From: Pogonophryne albipinna
Taxonomy: Eukaryota > Chordata > Actinopteri > Perciformes > Artedidraconidae
Length of the DNA stretch: 64,000 nt
Assembly (NCBI GenBank): GCA_028583405.1
Contig: CM053252.1
Span: forward strand, 34,227,196-34,291,195
Direction of reading: 5' to 3'
Part shown: one piece after another, positions 45,413 to 56,822 of the stretch
Layout: each line of letters begins with the position of its first letter
Position numbering within the stretch: position 1 is the first letter of the stretch
The notes under the pieces: generated by a model
What the model was told of the DNA's origin: nothing
Databases searched by the model: none
What the model saw: only the letters and a program-made list of their open reading frames with translations
Program-made: the position numbers and the translations under genes

Positions 45413-45900
45413 AAGCTGCCTGCCTTCCTTCGATTCTCCCTGAAATGCCTGATCTTTTTAATGTTCAACGTTAACCATTTGTGCAGATAGCATGAAGTAG
45501 AAAAGATCGCCGATGCTAATGTAGCGTACTGGGGGAGGGGGGCATCCGGGCTTAAAACGGTGTATTATAGAATGATCACACTGGTGTGACAGTACTATTC
45601 AAAGGGTTCACGAAATATGACTACCACTCTTACATTTTGGGTTACTTAATGTTACTTCATGTTGAGGCTAATAAAAATGACAAGGCTAAGGCTGTAATGC
45701 TAACTAACGTGCTTGCTACTAGCTAGGTAGCTAACATGATCCAGCCACTCCTGGTCCTTTCATCAGACGGGAAGTGAAAGAACGAGCAAGACCCATTGCT
45801 GGTATGATTACAACCTGGTACAAAGCACTCAGGCATCTTGTTAAAGTTATCTTATCTTAGCTATCTCTTATATTTAGTGGAGGAAAACAATTATGACATC
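45413..45900. other. intergenic/intronic spacer within the nested region
   Basis: No motif recognised. It may be part of the putative 12-kb host element. Confidence 0.4.
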
Positions 45901-46163
45901 ATTTTCCAGGGTCCCCGAGGGTGCTGGCGTTGTTTGTTCGCCGCTCCTCCGCCCCAAATCTTGTTCTTTAGTCCAGATCGGAACCTCTCCTGTCTGGCTC
46001 TCTACTTTTTAAACGTCAGTCATCAGCAAAAATAGCAGCATCTCTCTATCGAATCGACACAGACCTTTGTGTTGTCATCTACTACCTGCTGGCTCTTTCC
46101 TGCTCATCGGTCCCTAGCCCGCTAGCTAGCTAGCATTATCGGACCTAGCAGGCTGCTACCTAG

Positions 46164-46781
46164 ATGCTCCTCGGCTCCCTGAAGTCTGCTAAGCTAACAT
46201 TTCTGTCTCCACCCCAACTCCACCCTAACTCCGCGGCTCGTGTGGGTCTTCCCATCCCGCTGCGATCAGCCGGCTTCCCCGCTGACATCGTCTCTCGCTG
46301 CCGCCTACAGCCGGTGGCTATCAAGCTAGCTAACAAGCTAGTAGACTGGTCACCCGGCTCCCACTCTGCACCAGGCTGTCAGCCCCTCCTACGATTCTCC
46401 TCCGGAAACCACTGGAATTATTTCCCTGATATGCTGTGGATTATCCTTCAGATTTTATCTGGACTCACACCGCTCCTTCTTCCACGGTCATCCGGCTCCT
46501 GGTCTCTGCTGCCCGGGTCCCCAGTATTAGCTAGCTCCGTGCTAGCACCACTTCACCGGATCATGCTGCCGCTCTACTCCCTGTCAGATCTCCACTCCTT
46601 TAATAACCGCCTGCCTCCGGACTGCATGGACATCCTCACAGATAATGAAATACTCCGCAAACGCCATCCTCCACACAGAGGCTCTGGCCGTTTTTATTTC
46701 ATTCCACGTCTCCACACTCCATCCCGTCCATTCGGTCCTGTCACACGCCGACACTACGCCATCACAACAAACAACACGTGA
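46164..46781 (+). pseudogene. L2 LINE 5' leader ORF
   Basis: Proline/leucine-rich frame whose end (YSLSDLHSFNNRLPPDCMD) is the stretch that precedes the endonuclease in fish L2 elements. No RNA-binding or zinc-knuckle motif is visible. A frame change near 46760 separates it from the endonuclease frame. Confidence 0.6.
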
Positions 46782-47583
46782 ATCTGACCAATCTCCTTCC
46801 ACTCCCCCGGTCCACACAACCCCCCCAATGCAACGTCACCTCAGAGCAGCCCTGCTCAACACACGCTCCATCCACAATAAAAGCCACATTCTGAATGAAT
46901 TCATTAAAGACAATAACCTGGACTTTCTGTATCTGACCGAAACATGGCGAAAACCCCTGGACTATTTTTCTTTAAATCAAATCACCCCAGCATGGTTCAC
47001 ATACATTGACAAACCTCGCCCACAAGGGTGGGGTGGTGGTATAGCTGCTATTATCAGAAAGGAAATAAAGGCTACCATAATCCACATCCCTGATGTTTCT
47101 TCATTTGAACACCTGATCTTCAAACTCTCTGGTCCCACTTCCCTGGTCACAGCCATCATCTACCGTCCCCCGAAGCCAAACCCCTCCTTTCTCTCCGACC
47201 TCTCTGACATTCTCACTCAGCTTTCTGCCATATCTGTTCTCCTCTTAGGTGATTTTAACATTCATGTTGACGACCCGACCTGCAAATATGCCTCTGAATT
47301 TAAGGAAACCCTTCACTGCTGCAACTTCTCTAAACACATCAACTTCCCAACACACAGCCGTGGTCACATCCTGGACTTGGTCTGCTCCACTGGTCTCACC
47401 ATCCATCATCTGTCCAGCCTCAATCTCCTCATCATCATCATGGACACCAACATCCCCATCCCCTCCCAAATGCAAAAACGCACAATAACCTACAGAAATC
47501 TCAAATCCATCTCACCTTCAGCAATCACTGCCTCCATTACCTGCAAGATATTTGTCTCCCCCCCCCACCCCCACACTTTCTGA
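46645..47583 (+). pseudogene. L2 LINE AP-endonuclease domain, broken
   Basis: From about residue 70 it shows the APE fold signatures: RAALLNTRSIHNK, FLYLTETW (metal-binding Glu), VTAIIYRPPK and VLLLGDFNIHVDD (catalytic Asp/Asn). The HILDLVCST strand then follows. The terminal SDH motif expected just after this is not recognisable (LNLLIIIMD in its place). The frame then runs into a C-rich homopolymer (about 47560-47572), after which the coding continues in another frame. The domain nicks genomic DNA for target-primed reverse transcription (family knowledge). Confidence 0.82.
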
Positions 47584-47712
47584 AAACCCATCTGAACTTG
47601 TGGACTATTATAACAGCACCCTCTCCTTCTGTCTCAATGAACTGGCCCCAACAACAACAACAAATGTCTCTTTCATACACTCCGCCCCCTGGTATACCCC
47701 GAACTCCGCCAA

Positions 47713-48087
47713 ATGAAATCGGGGAAACGTCAACTTGAACGCCAACACAAGAAAACCACACTAACAGTCCATCTTCAAATCTACAAAGACTATCTCCAGC
47801 AGTACAGTAACGCACTCAAAGCAGCCCGGTCTAATTACTACTCACAACTAATTCAGTCTGACTCCAGCAACCCCAAGCGTCTGTTCTCCACCATCAGCAA
47901 ACTTCTCAAACCCTGTGACAACGCCACCTCATCCTTCATCACCGAACAGTGCAACTCCTTCCTCTTGTTTTTCCAAACCAAAATCAGCAACATTTACAGC
48001 AATCTGACACCCTCATCAGCACCCCCCACCTCCCCTCCTGGCTCCCCCCCTTCACCTCACAGCCCCTGTCCCACTTCTCCCCTGTGA
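47713..48087 (+). pseudogene. L2 LINE linker between endonuclease and RT
   Basis: RQLERQHKKTTLTVHLQIYK, ALKAARSNYYSQLI and FSTISKLLKP are the standard linker before the RT of L2 elements. It ends in a proline-rich stretch where the frame changes again (about 47990-48060) relative to the RT frame. Confidence 0.75.
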
Positions 48088-49088
48088 CCCCCATGCAACT
48101 GTCCGTCTTCATGGCTGGAATTAACTCCACCTGCACACTTGACCCAATGCCCTCCAAATGTGTTAAAGAGAGCCTCCCTGCCATCTCCCAACTCATTGCC
48201 ACCATCATTAACTCTTCCCTCAGATCTGGATCACTTCCCCCCTCTCTCAAACTGGCTGCTGTCACACCCATTCTCAAAAGACCTGGACTCACACCTGACA
48301 TGATGTCCAACTTCCGGCCCATCTCAAATCTCCCCTTTCTGTCAAAAATACTTGAACGTGTCATTGCCTCAGAACTTAAATCCCACCTCAGCTCCAATGA
48401 CCTCTTTGAGCCATTTCAATCCGGTTTCCGATCAAAACACAACACAGAAACAGCTCTTCTGAAAATCACAAACGACCTCCTCCTCTCCTCTGACTCCGGC
48501 AACCAGAACATCCTCATCCTCCTCGACCTCACCGCAGCATTCGACACCATCAACCACGCCATCCTGCTCTCCCTCCTCGAATCATCACTCAACATCACCG
48601 ACACTGCACTCTCCTGGCTGAAATCCTACCTCACAGACAGACATCAATTTATCAACAACTGCACCTCCTCCACTGCTCCTCTGTCCCAAGGCATCCCCCA
48701 GGGTTCGGTGCTTGGCCCCCTCCTCTTCATCCTCTACATGCTCCCCCTTGGCAAAATAATTTGTCGCCACAACCTTCAATTTCTCTGCTACGCCGATGAC
48801 ATCCATCTTTATATCTCAACAAAAACCATCACCCCCACAACACACTCCACTCTCACCAACTGTCTCTCAGAAATAAAAGCATGGATGCAAACAAACTATC
48901 TCCAACTGAACAGTGCCAAATCAGACATCATCATCATCGGCCCCCCATCCCGTACCAAAGCCATCCAGAATTTCAACTTCACCATTGACAGTCACACTCT
49001 ATCCCCCGCCCCCCTCACATCGGCAAACTCGGAGTCATCTTCGACAGTCAGCTCAAATTCAACCACCACATCAATCAAATCACCATGA
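47949..49088 (+). pseudogene. L2 LINE reverse transcriptase
   Basis: RT signatures in order: LDPMPSKCVKESLP, NFRPISNLPFLSKILE, FQSGFRSKHNTETALL, LDLTAAFDTINH (motif A Asp), GIPQGSVLGPLLFILYMLPLG (motif B) and CYADDIHLY (motif C, two Asp). IKAWMQTNYLQLNSAKSD follows. A frameshift near 49010 moves the coding into the next frame. All visible catalytic aspartates are retained. The start used is arbitrary because the true ORF begins upstream. Confidence 0.88.
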
Positions 49089-49627
49089 CCGCCTTTTTCC
49101 ACCTCAAAAACATTGCCCGTCTCCGCCCATCACTCTCCTCCTCTGCTGCTGAAACCCTGATTCATGCATTCATCACATCACAACTTGACTACTGCAATAG
49201 CATCCTCTACAGCATACCATCCAACCTCCTCAATAAACTCCAACATATCCAGAACTCTGCTGCCCGCCTCCTCACCCACACCCGATCCCGAGACCACATC
49301 ACTCCCGTCCTCCAGAACCTCCACTGGCTCCCTGTCTGTCAAAGAATCAACTTCAAAGTCCTCCTCATTACAATACTCACAACACCCTCAACAATCAGGC
49401 CCCCCCCCCCCTACCTCACAGACCTGCTGCACCACCACACCCCTTCCCGCTGCCTCCGCTCATCAGAAGCCAACCTTCTATCCATCCCCACCCACATCAA
49501 TCACCGGACCTGGGGGGACAGAGCCTTCTCCGTCGCTGCCCCCTCCTCCCTCTGGAACTCACTCCGACAACCCATCAGAGACTGCACTGAAAAAACTCAC
49601 CTCTTCAATCTGGCTTTTAATGTGTGA
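49085..49627 (+). pseudogene. L2 LINE C-terminal domain
   Basis: TAFFHLKNIARLRPSLS, SQLDYCNSILYSIP and IQNSAARLLTHTRSRDHI are typical post-RT L2 residues. It ends naturally with SLWNSLRQPIRDC...FNLAFNV and a stop about 110 bp before the element's tail. Confidence 0.85.
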
Positions 49628-49861
49628 TTGTTTTTGTATTATTTGACTTTAACTATATATGTATTTGTTGTTCCTTTCTTTTCTTTTCACTATATCTGTA
49701 AAGCGTCTTTGAGCACCTGTAAAAGCTCTAACAAAATAAATCTATTATTATTATTACTTACGCGACTCTGGAATTTGTAGTCTTTCTAGTTGCGTATTTT
49801 TCATAGTCTTATATTTCAAGAGTTTTACGACAAACTGTGACTTTTTGACATGGAACTAATT

Positions 49862-50008
49862 TTTTAAGATTGACAAACATCATATGTGTAATTCATGGCA
49901 CAATTCAAATGGGATCGAAAGATACGTTTTCTCTCGCCATTGACTTCAATACATAATTTTTCCAAAATAATGTCCCAATGAGTTCCACTGGAAAGGGAGG
50001 GACTTCGC
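49862..50008. repeat. inverted repeat arm, right
   Basis: Reverse complement of 39897-40040, listed above. Confidence 0.8.
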
Positions 50009-50267
50009 CTTTCTATTCTGGCTGTGCATCACTCATTCACCAATAGGTAATGTTTAGATGGATTTAGGAACTTCCCCTCGATTCTATTGGCTCTAACAGT
50101 TAAAAAGTGGTGTCAATCATCAAAATCGACCGAGGGGGGCCAGAGATATGGAAAATGCACCCAAATGACCCCAGAAGTGGGTTTTTTTTCCCTAAATCTC
50201 TCTAAAAAGGTCAATTGTCACTTGTTTTGCATCAATCTTGATACAGGGTACTTATTATATGTTATAA

Positions 50268-50450
50268 ATCAAATCAAATCAAGTTTTATTTATATAGCAC
50301 ATATATAAAAAAAAATTGGTCGAGCCAAAGTGCTGTACATACACTTTACAGCTAATACAACAGCACAGATTGTTCAGAATTTCACTATGAGAAAAACCAC
50401 ACCCTCTATCCTTAGATCCTCACATCGTACAAAAAATAAATAAAAAATGG
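50268..50450 (-). mobile_element. L2 LINE 3' end, inverted
   Basis: The minus strand reads TTTGTACGATGTGAGGATCTAAGGA, as in the 3' UTR of the 40217 L2 (about 41488-41510). It ends GTGCTATATAAATAAAACTTGATTTGATTTGATTT, a tail of GATTT units. Confidence 0.75.
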
Positions 50451-50772
50451 GAGAGTTATAGTTTGGATTCCTAAAGCTTTTAGTCTCCGATCCTATCATT
50501 CAAGGGTGGTTTTCACTATAAGTAATGTTTTTCTTTTGGACGGACACTATAATTGAAATTGTTTTACTATGTTCAATCTGAATTTACTTTAAATTAAAAA
50601 AAATGACATATTGATTCTGACTTTTCTACATCCAACTCACAGGTTTATCATTGCTTTGAGAAAAAAGATTATTAATTTACCCCTTTTAGAAGTGAAGCTA
50701 TAGTCATTTGCTCTGGGAATGTCATTTTCGAGCCTGAGACCTTAAAAACAGGCTTGGGGCTTAACTGGTTAT

Positions 50773-51940
50773 TAGCAAAGAACAGCTATCAGTCTGCACA
50801 AACTTATCTTAACTGTCATAGTCACATTAAAATTAAGAAACATATGATTCAGAAGAAAAACAATTCTGATTAACTCAGATTTCTGGTATCTTTAAAGAGC
50901 AACTTAAAAACCTGCTGAACCACCCTGAGGCTTTTTCTACCTGTCCTTTAAATCTATTCATGTATACAAAATGTTGAACACTGGCACACTTCACTCAGAA
51001 AAGAGGGTAGGTGTCCGTCATTATGCCCCAAAAATGGCAAACTCCAGACGGTCTTGGTTTTACAGGTTTCTCTAAACTCTCCTTTACCCAAACCTCATCC
51101 ATTCTTTCCAGGAAAAGAGTTTGATGTCACTGGAATAGACCGGAACGTTGTCTCTTTTTGACAGGGCAATACTTCTATGGCTTTAAAGTTCATCATACAT
51201 AAAAGGGACACCTTAGTGGTCAAGTACACAAAGCTTGACTTTTCTGAAGGCGGGCATTACTTTAATTGAGATATTTTTATGAAGGATTTCTAATAACACA
51301 CAGGATAAACATGCTGCATGAGGAGGTGAGAATGTTCAGGAAGCCTCTGTTTCTGACAAAGTTCATCCGACAAAGCCACAAACCCAATTTACTGCATCTA
51401 ATCTAAATTCCCAGTAAATCTACCTTTTCTTTGTTTTTTATTCCTGTAGTTTTTCACCATGGAATAAACATGTTCTCACAGCAGCTTAGAAAGACCTTTG
51501 ACACTAGGGCTCTTTTGATGTCATGTTTAAAAAGCCCCAAAGCAAATTGCTCCTGTCCACAATCTACTGATAAAGAATTAGGGCCTGTGATCAGCCCTTA
51601 ATCCCTCTTCTGAGCAAACAGGCAGACAGAGAGGCTTGAGAGGTAAGCCCCTTGCATTAACACAGTCTCTTTTCAAACATTTTCAGGGTTCTATTCTGCT
51701 TTGTTAACGAATCAAATCCCTTTAAAAATGTACAACCACTACTCTTAGGTAAGATGTCACAATGCTTGGATTGTCCATTGATTTACTGGAGAGCTGTGTG
51801 TGTGAGAGCAATACAACAAGTGTGGGACAACATGGATGTTAAGTTGGACTAATTTAAAGTTGTGCAAAACACCCTTTTTTGGGTTTGTTTTGAAATAAAT
51901 TGGAATCCTCAAAAGCATGCAATATTTTTTGTTGCAGAAA
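50773..51940. other. bcas3 upstream intron, unique
   Basis: No coding or repeat feature supported. 51500-51660 looks conserved (CTGATAAAGAATTAGGGCC and flanks) and could be regulatory. Confidence 0.4.
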
Positions 51941-51944
51941 TATG

Positions 51945-52312
51945 TTTATAGGGTAGCTGTTGCTCAGGGGGTAAAATGGGCAACACCACCCAATGAGAGG
52001 GTCAGTGCTTCCATCCCCAGTCAATATGTTAAACCCCTCAAAGCGCTTTACATAATCCATTCCGTAACGTGCCACTGGCTCAAGGTAACTAACATTCTCA
52101 CACATTAACGCACATACAACTCGGGGTTGCCTAAGGAGACATCAACAAGTTAGGGATGGGATAGAACCCAGAACCTTCGATTGAAAAACGACCGCACTAC
52201 GCGTTTAAGTGTCCGGACACGTAACCCTAAATCACTCCCGTAAACGAATCTAAAGTATTGCAGTTTATGTAAGTTGCTTTGGATAAAAGTGTCAGCTAAA
52301 ATAACGTGTAAA
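51945..52312 (+). repeat. tRNA-derived SINE, diverged
   Basis: A head-like TAGCTGTTGCTCAGGGGGTAAAATGG is followed by a long body and the tail GTAAGTTGCTTTGGATAAAAGTGTCAGCTAAAATAACGTGTAA. This tail matches the 11097-11290 SINE. Confidence 0.65.
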
Positions 52313-54070
52313 TATGAATCAAAGAAAAGTTGATTCTCGAATAAAAGTCAGGGCTTTGGTTGGGACGGACAAATAAATGCAGCCCTTCAAATGTAGACAA
52401 AGGTGCTACCAGTAACTAATTCTGTTAAAGAATGGCATGGCATCAAGTTATTCATTCCATCAAATAGTTTTGTTGTGGGGCGTAATAAACATTGCAAGAT
52501 GTCGGTCTTTACAAGTTGCTTTCTTAATGACCTAATACATGAAATAAAAAAATTAAAAAGGTACATTTACTGATTTTCCATCCGGGTCACTCATCACTGT
52601 AATTCCTTGGACACTGTTGTCAGAACAGACAAACAAGGACTCAATTATTGAGAACAAAAACTCACCCCATCTCCAAGCCACCCACGTACATAACTACATG
52701 ACTTGTGTGTTACCACATCGCGTGGGCTGCCGATGACTCCACACTGCTGAGGTGTCTGGGGTGTTAGTGGGTGTCTGGCAAGGGGGTGGCTGGGGTGAAT
52801 CTTTTTCGGCCAAGCTTTCCACAGGAGTCACGGTCATTGGCGTACATATTTAGTTTTGACCGTGTAAAGCCCTGTGTCCACATAGCGTCTTTTTGTGGCA
52901 GAAAAGCACTGGATCACCTTCTTACAGCGATCTATTTGGGCTACTTCATATTTGTTTGACATTGTTTTTTCACCATGAACACCAACCTAAAGATTCTTCC
53001 TCTCATACTTTGTATAAACAAGTTAGTTAGTTAAAAGCGCTCAGTCTGACAGCCATAGAGCAAACGATGATCTGCGTACGTTAATTACGTTTTGTGTTTC
53101 AATACATGGTTTTCAAGTAAATTATTGGACCTTCTGCCTCTGCTAGCATAAACAGGACAGAATAGTTCTGACTAAATTTGAAATCAGAAAACATAACTGA
53201 GGTCCCAACAAACCTGGCTTTGACACTCAAGGGTAGACATTAGGATCACAATATTCACAAACATTACAATGTTTACACTTACTCCAACTTCAAATAGTGA
53301 AAGACGCACGACACAGAGCTGTGCAGAGTGGCTGTTGTAAATCACATCAGAGCAGGCTGTGATTGCTAATTACTACATTGGTTTGGAGACACAACTCAAT
53401 CCATGCTCAACGTGTGGCTATAAACGTGTGGCCGAGGGGAGCTGCTTGTGTGCGGGAATTCCCCTTGTGTTCAACATGTGCGTGTGGGTACGGGGGGTTT
53501 TCGGTGACGGCCTGGTTTCTTTCACACATCAGTAGAATGGAGAGAGAGAGTTATTACACCGTGGAGAGCTGGCTTCACGGCACAGCTGCCTCAATGGTCA
53601 GCCTCTGCAGGCCAGGCTATTCATTAGACCGTCCTGTTACTAAACCAGGGATATGGTAAGGGGACAGTTCTGTGTGGGGAGACATTCGGTCTTGATACAT
53701 CTGCCATCAATTTGATTGGTATTCAGAAAACTTCCATATTCATAATATTGCAAGGCTACACAAAATAGAGCTCACATTATTTGGGAAAATGTAGTATTTT
53801 ATACTTCTACATTGTACTATTTACTTCAATTCACTTATTCAAGATCTATTGGAGTTTACCAGAGAACTCCAAGTTACTTTGCCTGTTAAATCCTTCTCAA
53901 ATATGCATATGTTTACGTAAATGTGACAACAATTGAACTGTCGCTCTTATTCTGACTTAAAATAGCTTTTATATAAACTTTACTGCTTTTTGCACATCTG
54001 ATTTGATGCATTTTGTTGTCTCTGTACTATGTACAATGACCATTATATAGAATTGTATGTCATTTTATGT
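52313..54070. other. bcas3 upstream intron
   Basis: Unique sequence. 53780-53900 has words reminiscent of Tol2-like MITEs, too weak to call. No gene found. Confidence 0.4.
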
Positions 54071-54071
54071 G

Positions 54072-54200
54072 GGCAGACGTAGCTCAGGCTATAGGGACTT
54101 GGCTTAGGAACCCAAAGGGTCGCTGGTTCAAGTCCTGATCGGACCAAAATAATATGGAGTGTGGACTGGCAACGGGAGAGGCGGACAAACTGGCAACCTG
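54072..54200 (+). repeat. tRNA-derived SINE head
   Basis: GGGCAGACGTAGCTCAGGCTATAGG (A box) and GCTGGTTCAAGTCCTG (B box) are followed by GGACTGGCAACGGGAGAGG. Not a functional tRNA. Confidence 0.65.
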
Positions 54201-54559
54201 TTTGCTCCGACTTCTCTCAATATAACAGAATATAACATATACTTATTTATGTATATGTATTCAGACCTACTGTGTATATGTCCTTTGTGTGTGTATAGTA
54301 CTGTGTGTAATAACAACTGAGTCAACTGAATTGACAAGGGTCTTCTTCTTGTAAAAATATTTCAACCCTCTTAAATAAGATAATTGAAAATTGTGACTCA
54401 ATAATAAATATTTTTAATTTTGAAACTGCACTTGATCCAACTGAGTATGACTACAAACAAAGAGAGAATAAAGGGGTAGGTGACTTGCATGGTTGCTGGA
54501 TCAATCACTCCATCTAGTGCCAGTCCTACTCAAAAGTAATGCACACGTTGTTGGACAAT

Positions 54560-55130
54560 AACTCTGCCATCAAAACATGAGTGTATTTTGACCTTGGCAT
54601 CGTACCTAATAATCAAGTCAAGGATCATTAAAGACGGGTGAAGAGGACGAGATGTGAAAGAAAACAAGCGCACACATATTGCAGCCGTTAAAGAGAGCGC
54701 TTCGCCACTGCACTTCATCTGCTTCCCTCTAATTAAACCACTAGGAATAGATCCACAGATCCACCGAAGTGCCGCATAGCGCCAGCCGCCACACCAAGAG
54801 CTGGCGGCCTCCAGTCCGCCCTCTGTAGAGCATCCAACACACAGAAGCCACTGGGGTTTTATACATAACTCTTCCCGGCCAGAGCTCCAGGGCTTTCCAG
54901 GCGCAGTTTGAGTCATATCATTGTTTCCTGCTAAGTCTATCTTTCTTGTTTCTGCCATGTTTTGCTTGACCACTGTAAAAGCAACTTCCCCAAACTTCTT
55001 GGAAAGATTTCACTAGGAGCCAGACCAATGAACCCGTCGCTCAGGATTTGGGCTCGGATCAAATCAAGAGGCCTCTAATTATGGGACAATCGCAAGCTGG
55101 CAGCTCAGAGATGAAAATGAATAGAAGAAT
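54560..55130. promoter_or_regulatory. candidate intronic enhancer (unproven)
   Basis: Repeat-free, balanced composition, with TAATTAAACC, TCTAATTATGGGACAATCG and TTGACC/GATCC-type words dense with homeobox-like and nuclear-receptor-like half-sites. It is the strongest-looking conserved block in the right half. Function is inferred. Confidence 0.25.
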
Positions 55131-55664
55131 AAAGACTTATTGAAGAAGTCCTGCCATTTGAAGAGTGAAAAGAGTAGCCTTTCCAAATCTTATTACACGC
55201 CAAAAATACATATAAATTCAGGGGATATGTTGTGTTTTTTGGCTTCATTTTTGGTTCTGTTTTCAGTAGTTATGTAGCGTTTAGATTTAGCTCAGTACAA
55301 TGAGTCAGAAAGATGATAAGTGTATAGAGTTTTAAGTTTGAGTTGCCTTGTAGAAAGGGTCATGGGGGAACTGTCAGCTTAACAAGTACATGGAAACTAA
55401 CTGCCACATGTGCAATCTTAAAAGTACACTTCTGTTGACAACTAGCTTGGATATAAAGGAAAGAAAGTTGAAAAAGAGACAGAAATATTTCTGGGAACAT
55501 TTAATGAAAGCTGACTTAAGACGCTTCCAAAACCTGGCATAGCATAGTGACTAGAAAAATGGATGAATTGGAAGCTCATATCTCTCAACTACAGCAAAAG
55601 TTAGAAACTAAAAGGGGACACACTAGACCCCACTAGCAAAGAAAGGGCAAGGACCTACAGATTC

Positions 55665-56035
55665 TGTAGTGACCACGATATCCATTTGTTTTTTGTCCTT
55701 TGTTTGTGATTCACTCGTGGGGCTGACCGACGAGTAGACGCTTGTAGTTTGAGAGAAAAAATATAAATGTCGAGATGCGATAGTTTATTCCAAAAAAGGC
55801 AAACATAAATAAACGTTTTTAATCAAACTATTTGTCATATAAACTGATATTTCAATGTTAAAGGCACAATAAAGAACCAAGCTGTGACGCTCCCAACCAG
55901 TAAGGTCTAAAAACTGTTTGTTTCAGTCAGCCACACCAGTAGGCTGCAGCACCTCTCCTTTTATGCTGCAGCATCTCGACCTGCAGAGTAACGCACTCAA
56001 ATTAAATAATAAATAATATACACCACAGAATCTCA
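55665..56035 (-). repeat. BEL/Pao 3' LTR (left side)
   Basis: 371 bp starting TGTAGTGACCACGATAT and ending ..CCACAGAATCTCA, nearly identical to 62693-63070. Because the coding runs on the minus strand this is the 3' LTR. Small indels separate the two LTRs (for example around 55752-55786). The exact inner boundary could extend about 6 bp. Confidence 0.88.
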
Positions 56036-56216
56036 GATTATGTACTCTAAAAAGATAAGATAATATAATCTATGGAAATGGCTCCGACATAACCGGCCTC
56101 TAATTGTATTTTGGAGTACCACAAAAACAATTATCAAATATACAAAAAAAACATTACTACATTACTACATCTCCAGGTTTAAAGCTTCTCTTCTCCTTGC
56201 ACCATTTCTGTCTTTC

Positions 56217-56385
56217 TTACATGAGGGGTAAATATTCCCGGCACCAGCGTTTCCAGAATAGGTCTGCCATGTATCGGCGTCTTACGTACAGGTTCTTCTT
56301 GTCAAAAACTCCAGGGGGCAGAATTGGCTTGGTTTTTAAGAGCAAGATGTGATTTGGGGTTAGAGGCTCCTGGTCTTGAGGGTCA
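56217..56385 (-). pseudogene. BEL/Pao integrase C-terminal tail
   Basis: In the frame that continues the integrase on the far side of the hAT insertion it encodes EPLTPNHILLL, PPGVF, RRYMADLFWKRW and REYLPLM before a stop. These residues are the conserved chromodomain-like tail of Pao integrases (DUF5641). It is separated from the catalytic core by the insertion. Confidence 0.85.
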
Positions 56386-56393
56386 TTTGAGAC

Positions 56394-56822
56394 CAGAGGT
56401 TGCGCTAGACTTATTCGCTGCCCGTCATTTTGACGGACAGGATCGTAAAACTTCTGTCAAAATCCAGAATTACCCGTTGGCCTTTACACAACTCTGACGA
56501 GGGGGGGGGGAAGCATGCTTGTGAACTGTCAACGGGGGGGGGGACAGTTCACATGCGCCGTGTTATGCATGGCTGCTGCACCTCGCGGGAGCGTGCACAG
56601 CGTAAAGCCAAAACAGACATTTCAATGATTTGTACGGCACAGTTAGGTTTGAAAACGGTATGATTTCCTTTTTGGAGGGCATGCATAACACGGCATAACA
56701 CCGGAGCCTCGCTGCGGGGAAACTTTGGCGCTGTTCCGAGTTTGTTCTAATCTGTCAAAATGACGGACTGCTTTCAGATTTGTCCGTCATAGACGGAAAA
56801 TATTCGGTTAACGCGACCTCTG
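56394..56822. mobile_element. hAT MITE inside the BEL integrase
   Basis: The 429-bp element has termini CAGAGGTTGCGCTA and inverted TAACGCGACCTCTG, flanked by the perfect 8-bp repeat TTTGAGAC (56386-56393 and 56823-56830). It contains an 11-bp hairpin around a poly-G loop (56520-56553). It is the same family as the truncated copy at 16853-17047. Confidence 0.94.

Larger units (their letters stand above)
45900..49757 (+). mobile_element. near-complete L2-clade LINE, (TTA)n tail
   Basis: It has a GC-rich 5' part, an N-terminal leader frame, AP-endonuclease, reverse transcriptase and C-terminal domain in order. A short 3' UTR ends TAAAATAAATC(TATTAT)n at 49738-49757. Several frameshifts make it inactive. 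It is a different subfamily from the 40217 and 63075 L2 copies, with a C-rich coding strand and a different tail. Confidence 0.88.
38730..50768. mobile_element. possible 12-kb TIR element hosting nested insertions
   Basis: The left end CCAGTTAAGCCCCATGCC (38730) is matched by an inverted GGCTTGGGGCTTAACTGG ending at 50768 (17 of 18 positions). The immediate flanks are TTAT on both sides (38726-38729 and 50769-50772). Further inside, 39897-40040 and 49862-50008 form a second inverted repeat pair. This would fit one old DNA transposon later filled by a minisatellite, three LINE-derived insertions and other repeats. No transposase of its own was recognised. The alternative is two separate elements of the same families in opposite orientation. 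Confidence 0.4.

Noticed and set aside
54530..54973. 147-codon minus-strand frame
   Set aside because: No domain recognised, and it lies in a conserved-looking non-coding block. The expected bcas3 propeller residues are absent.
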